Below the pieces are notes generated by a model that did no database searches, had not been told where the DNA came from, and worked only from the letters and a program-made list of their open reading frames with translations. A stretch of DNA of 64,000 nt from Lysinibacillus_B sp042920265 (lineage in GTDB: Bacteria > Bacillota > Bacilli > Bacillales_A > Planococcaceae), in contig NZ_JBDQZI010000011.1 of assembly GCF_042920265.1 (NCBI RefSeq), positions 1-64,000 of the forward strand. The letters are read 5' to 3'. Below are positions 62,407 through 64,000 of the stretch, in pieces (position 1 is the stretch's first letter; each line of letters begins with the position of its first letter). The translations under genes were made by a program, and so were the position numbers.

Positions 62407-63948
62407 TTATTTCATTAAATATTGTTCTTTTATATTTTTTTTATCCTCATACATACGTACATCGCAAGTATGATAGAGATGCTCATAATCTATGCCATCT
62501 TCTTCAACAAAAACAATTCCAATACTTGGTACAATTTCAATTTCGATGTCGTCCTGCTTATACAAGTTAACTTGGAATGCATAACGCGCCTCGTTTATTT
62601 GCTTTAAAAACTTTTCCTTCGATTCAATTTGCTCAAAAAACATGACAAATTCATCGCCACCTAAACGTGCTAATATATGTGGCTTTGGTAAATTTTCACC
62701 CCAGCAATTCGCCGTAAAAATTAACACATTGTCCCCTGTTTGATGACCGTATGTGTCATTGATTTCTTTAAAAAAGTTTAAATCACATATCATTAATGCA
62801 CCGTCTTTTTTTCTGGACTGTGCCAACTGTCGTTTTACTTCTTCCTCGAAATAAGTACGATTATATATACCTGTTAGTACATCGCGATGAGCTAAATGTT
62901 CATTTAAATTTCTACGCTGAAACTCCAAGGTTACTTCGTGTACCATACAATAATAATACGTTTCGTCTGCTATATTGACTTTAGATGCATCAATCAAAAC
63001 AATGTTTTCAACTCCATCTTCATTTAAGTAATTAATCCGATAACCTTTGATGTATAATTCTTCATCTAAATGCGCAAACAAATAATCTAATGCAGTTGGC
63101 TCATTCGTATAATTGAAATAATTTCGGAAATCCGTATTTACTCTCATATGATAATCCAACTTCCCGCTCTCATTGACCTCTAGCACTCGCTTATTTTTAT
63201 CGAGTATAACAATCGGTGTAGCGGAAGTTTCCATAAGGGAAGAATAACGCTTTACAGCACTTGATACTAAATTTAGCTTTACCATTAAATACGAAATGAA
63301 CGTACATATTAATACCATCAACAATAATGCTGGTGTAGCTGGCATTACATAATTTAAGTGAATTAAATCTAACTGCCAGAGAACTACTCCGGCAAACATA
63401 ATAGTGGTAAACGATATGCATACTTTAAAGAACAAGCGATAATCGGTAGTCTTTGCATATTTGTAGCCTACATATAAAAGAACTAAAATAACGGCACACA
63501 CTCCAATATTCGCCATGGCAGAAATGTATCCGAAGCTACCATCTTGACCAAGCCGGTTATCTACAGCTACTTGCTTGATGGCACTTTCTAAAAAGCCAAC
63601 ACCAAGCATCAAAATACAGAAGCCGTATAAAACGTGAGGCATCCATGACATTTTGGTCAGTTTCATTGTTTTTACAATGTCATATATTATATGAATAATG
63701 AGTACAAAGCATAAATTAAAGGCAACTAACACAATGTAAAGATGTAAAAAACGACTAAATTCCGTTGGCACAAGTACGGAAATATAATCAAACGTATAGC
63801 CAATAGCACTAAAAAAAATACTTGTTGCTAACAATCTTGCTCTTTTATAAGGAAACGATTTTACTAACATATATGTACCTAAAATATATAAATATATACT
63901 AGGTATCACAAACACTAATACATTACGCATTGCCATTTCTGTACTCAT
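62407..63948 (-). CDS. Membrane diguanylate cyclase (7TM-PAS-GGDEF)
   Basis: A 513-residue protein. Seven membrane spans (about 10-230) of the histidine-kinase-N-terminal 7TM type are followed by a PAS-like segment (about 240-350; ETSATPIVILDKNKRVLEVN) and a GGDEF domain (about 360-510). GGDEF lies at 430-434 in ARLGGDEFVMFF. The I-site RxxD that normally sits before it is absent, so feedback inhibition by c-di-GMP is not expected. It makes c-di-GMP from GTP. The ATG at 63948 is near the window end. Confidence 0.93.
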   Translation of the reverse strand: MSTEMAMRNVLVFVIPSIYLYILGTYMLVKSFPYKRARLLATSIFFSAIGYTFDYISVLVPTEFSRFLHLYIVLVAFNLCFVLIIHIIYDIVKTMKLTKMSWMPHVLYGFCILMLGVGFLESAIKQVAVDNRLGQDGSFGYISAMANIGVCAVILVLLYVGYKYAKTTDYRLFFKVCISFTTIMFAGVVLWQLDLIHLNYVMPATPALLLMVLICTFISYLMVKLNLVSSAVKRYSSLMETSATPIVILDKNKRVLEVNESGKLDYHMRVNTDFRNYFNYTNEPTALDYLFAHLDEELYIKGYRINYLNEDGVENIVLIDASKVNIADETYYYCMVHEVTLEFQRRNLNEHLAHRDVLTGIYNRTYFEEEVKRQLAQSRKKDGALMICDLNFFKEINDTYGHQTGDNVLIFTANCWGENLPKPHILARLGGDEFVMFFEQIESKEKFLKQINEARYAFQVNLYKQDDIEIEIVPSIGIVFVEEDGIDYEHLYHTCDVRMYEDKKNIKEQYLMK

Positions 63949-64000
63949 ACAACACCCCCTACCTTAACAAAATATGTAATAATTTATTTATTATAACAAT

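Overview
The window looks like chromosomal DNA from a low-GC, spore-forming, Gram-positive rod of the Lysinibacillus/Solibacillus group (Bacillales). The grounds are AT-rich coding sequence, strong AGGAGG-type ribosome sites with many GTG/TTG starts, a Tlp-type spore protein, an exported glycoside hydrolase anchored by three SLH domains, and many Bacillales families (YjzC, YppG-like, YxjI-like, CueP, YdhK). The genus is inferred from gene content, not from a marker gene. No rRNA, tRNA, CRISPR or complete insertion sequence was seen.

0-16 kb is mostly core and housekeeping: an OmpR/HisKA two-component system, thiC behind a TPP riboswitch with its own terminator, malate:quinone oxidoreductase, a histidine phosphatase, an FAD oxidoreductase, a methyltransferase, a Nudix CoA pyrophosphatase, an Ohr-like protein lacking two catalytic residues, a DUF1722 protein and a lone BRCT domain. 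At 15.6-19.5 kb a TerD-vWA protein converges on a four-gene operon (lipoprotein, unknown protein, DUF350 membrane protein, glutathionylspermidine-synthase-like ATP-grasp ligase). This resembles the enterobacterial ygiB/ygiC and yjfLMC clusters joined to a tellurite-type stress protein. At 19.8-24.4 kb an OFA-type MFS transporter sits with three SDR genes, two of them close duplicates.

25-41 kb is accessory DNA: a bicistronic HipA-type kinase plus HipS-HIRAN partner, an SLH-anchored GH18 enzyme, small membrane proteins, a TetR/MFS efflux pair whose start region lies in a perfect palindrome, several decayed genes and several families of intergenic repeats. At 39.9-45.7 kb there is a copper-handling region: a two-domain multicopper oxidase, then an operon of sensor kinase, regulator, CueP lipoprotein, CcdA/DsbD-like membrane protein and YdhK lipoprotein.

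47.4-52.5 kb holds a polar amino-acid (probably cystine-type) ABC importer with a hairpin between the binding protein and permease genes, divergent from an acyl-CoA-dehydrogenase-like flavoprotein and a DsbA-like protein. A broken copy of the latter lies 15 kb upstream. 52.6-64 kb carries GNAT, LOG, Tlp, HAD, DeoD, TetR, acyltransferase-3, a sporulation-type orphan kinase and a membrane diguanylate cyclase, interspersed with remnants of MazG, vWA, MocR-type and IS21 transposase genes.

The best candidates for follow-up are the kinase/HipS-HIRAN pair, the TerD-vWA/ATP-grasp/DUF350 cluster, the copper operon, the Ohr-like protein with missing catalytic residues, the ATA-start/palindrome arrangement of the TetR gene, and the dispersed repeat families.
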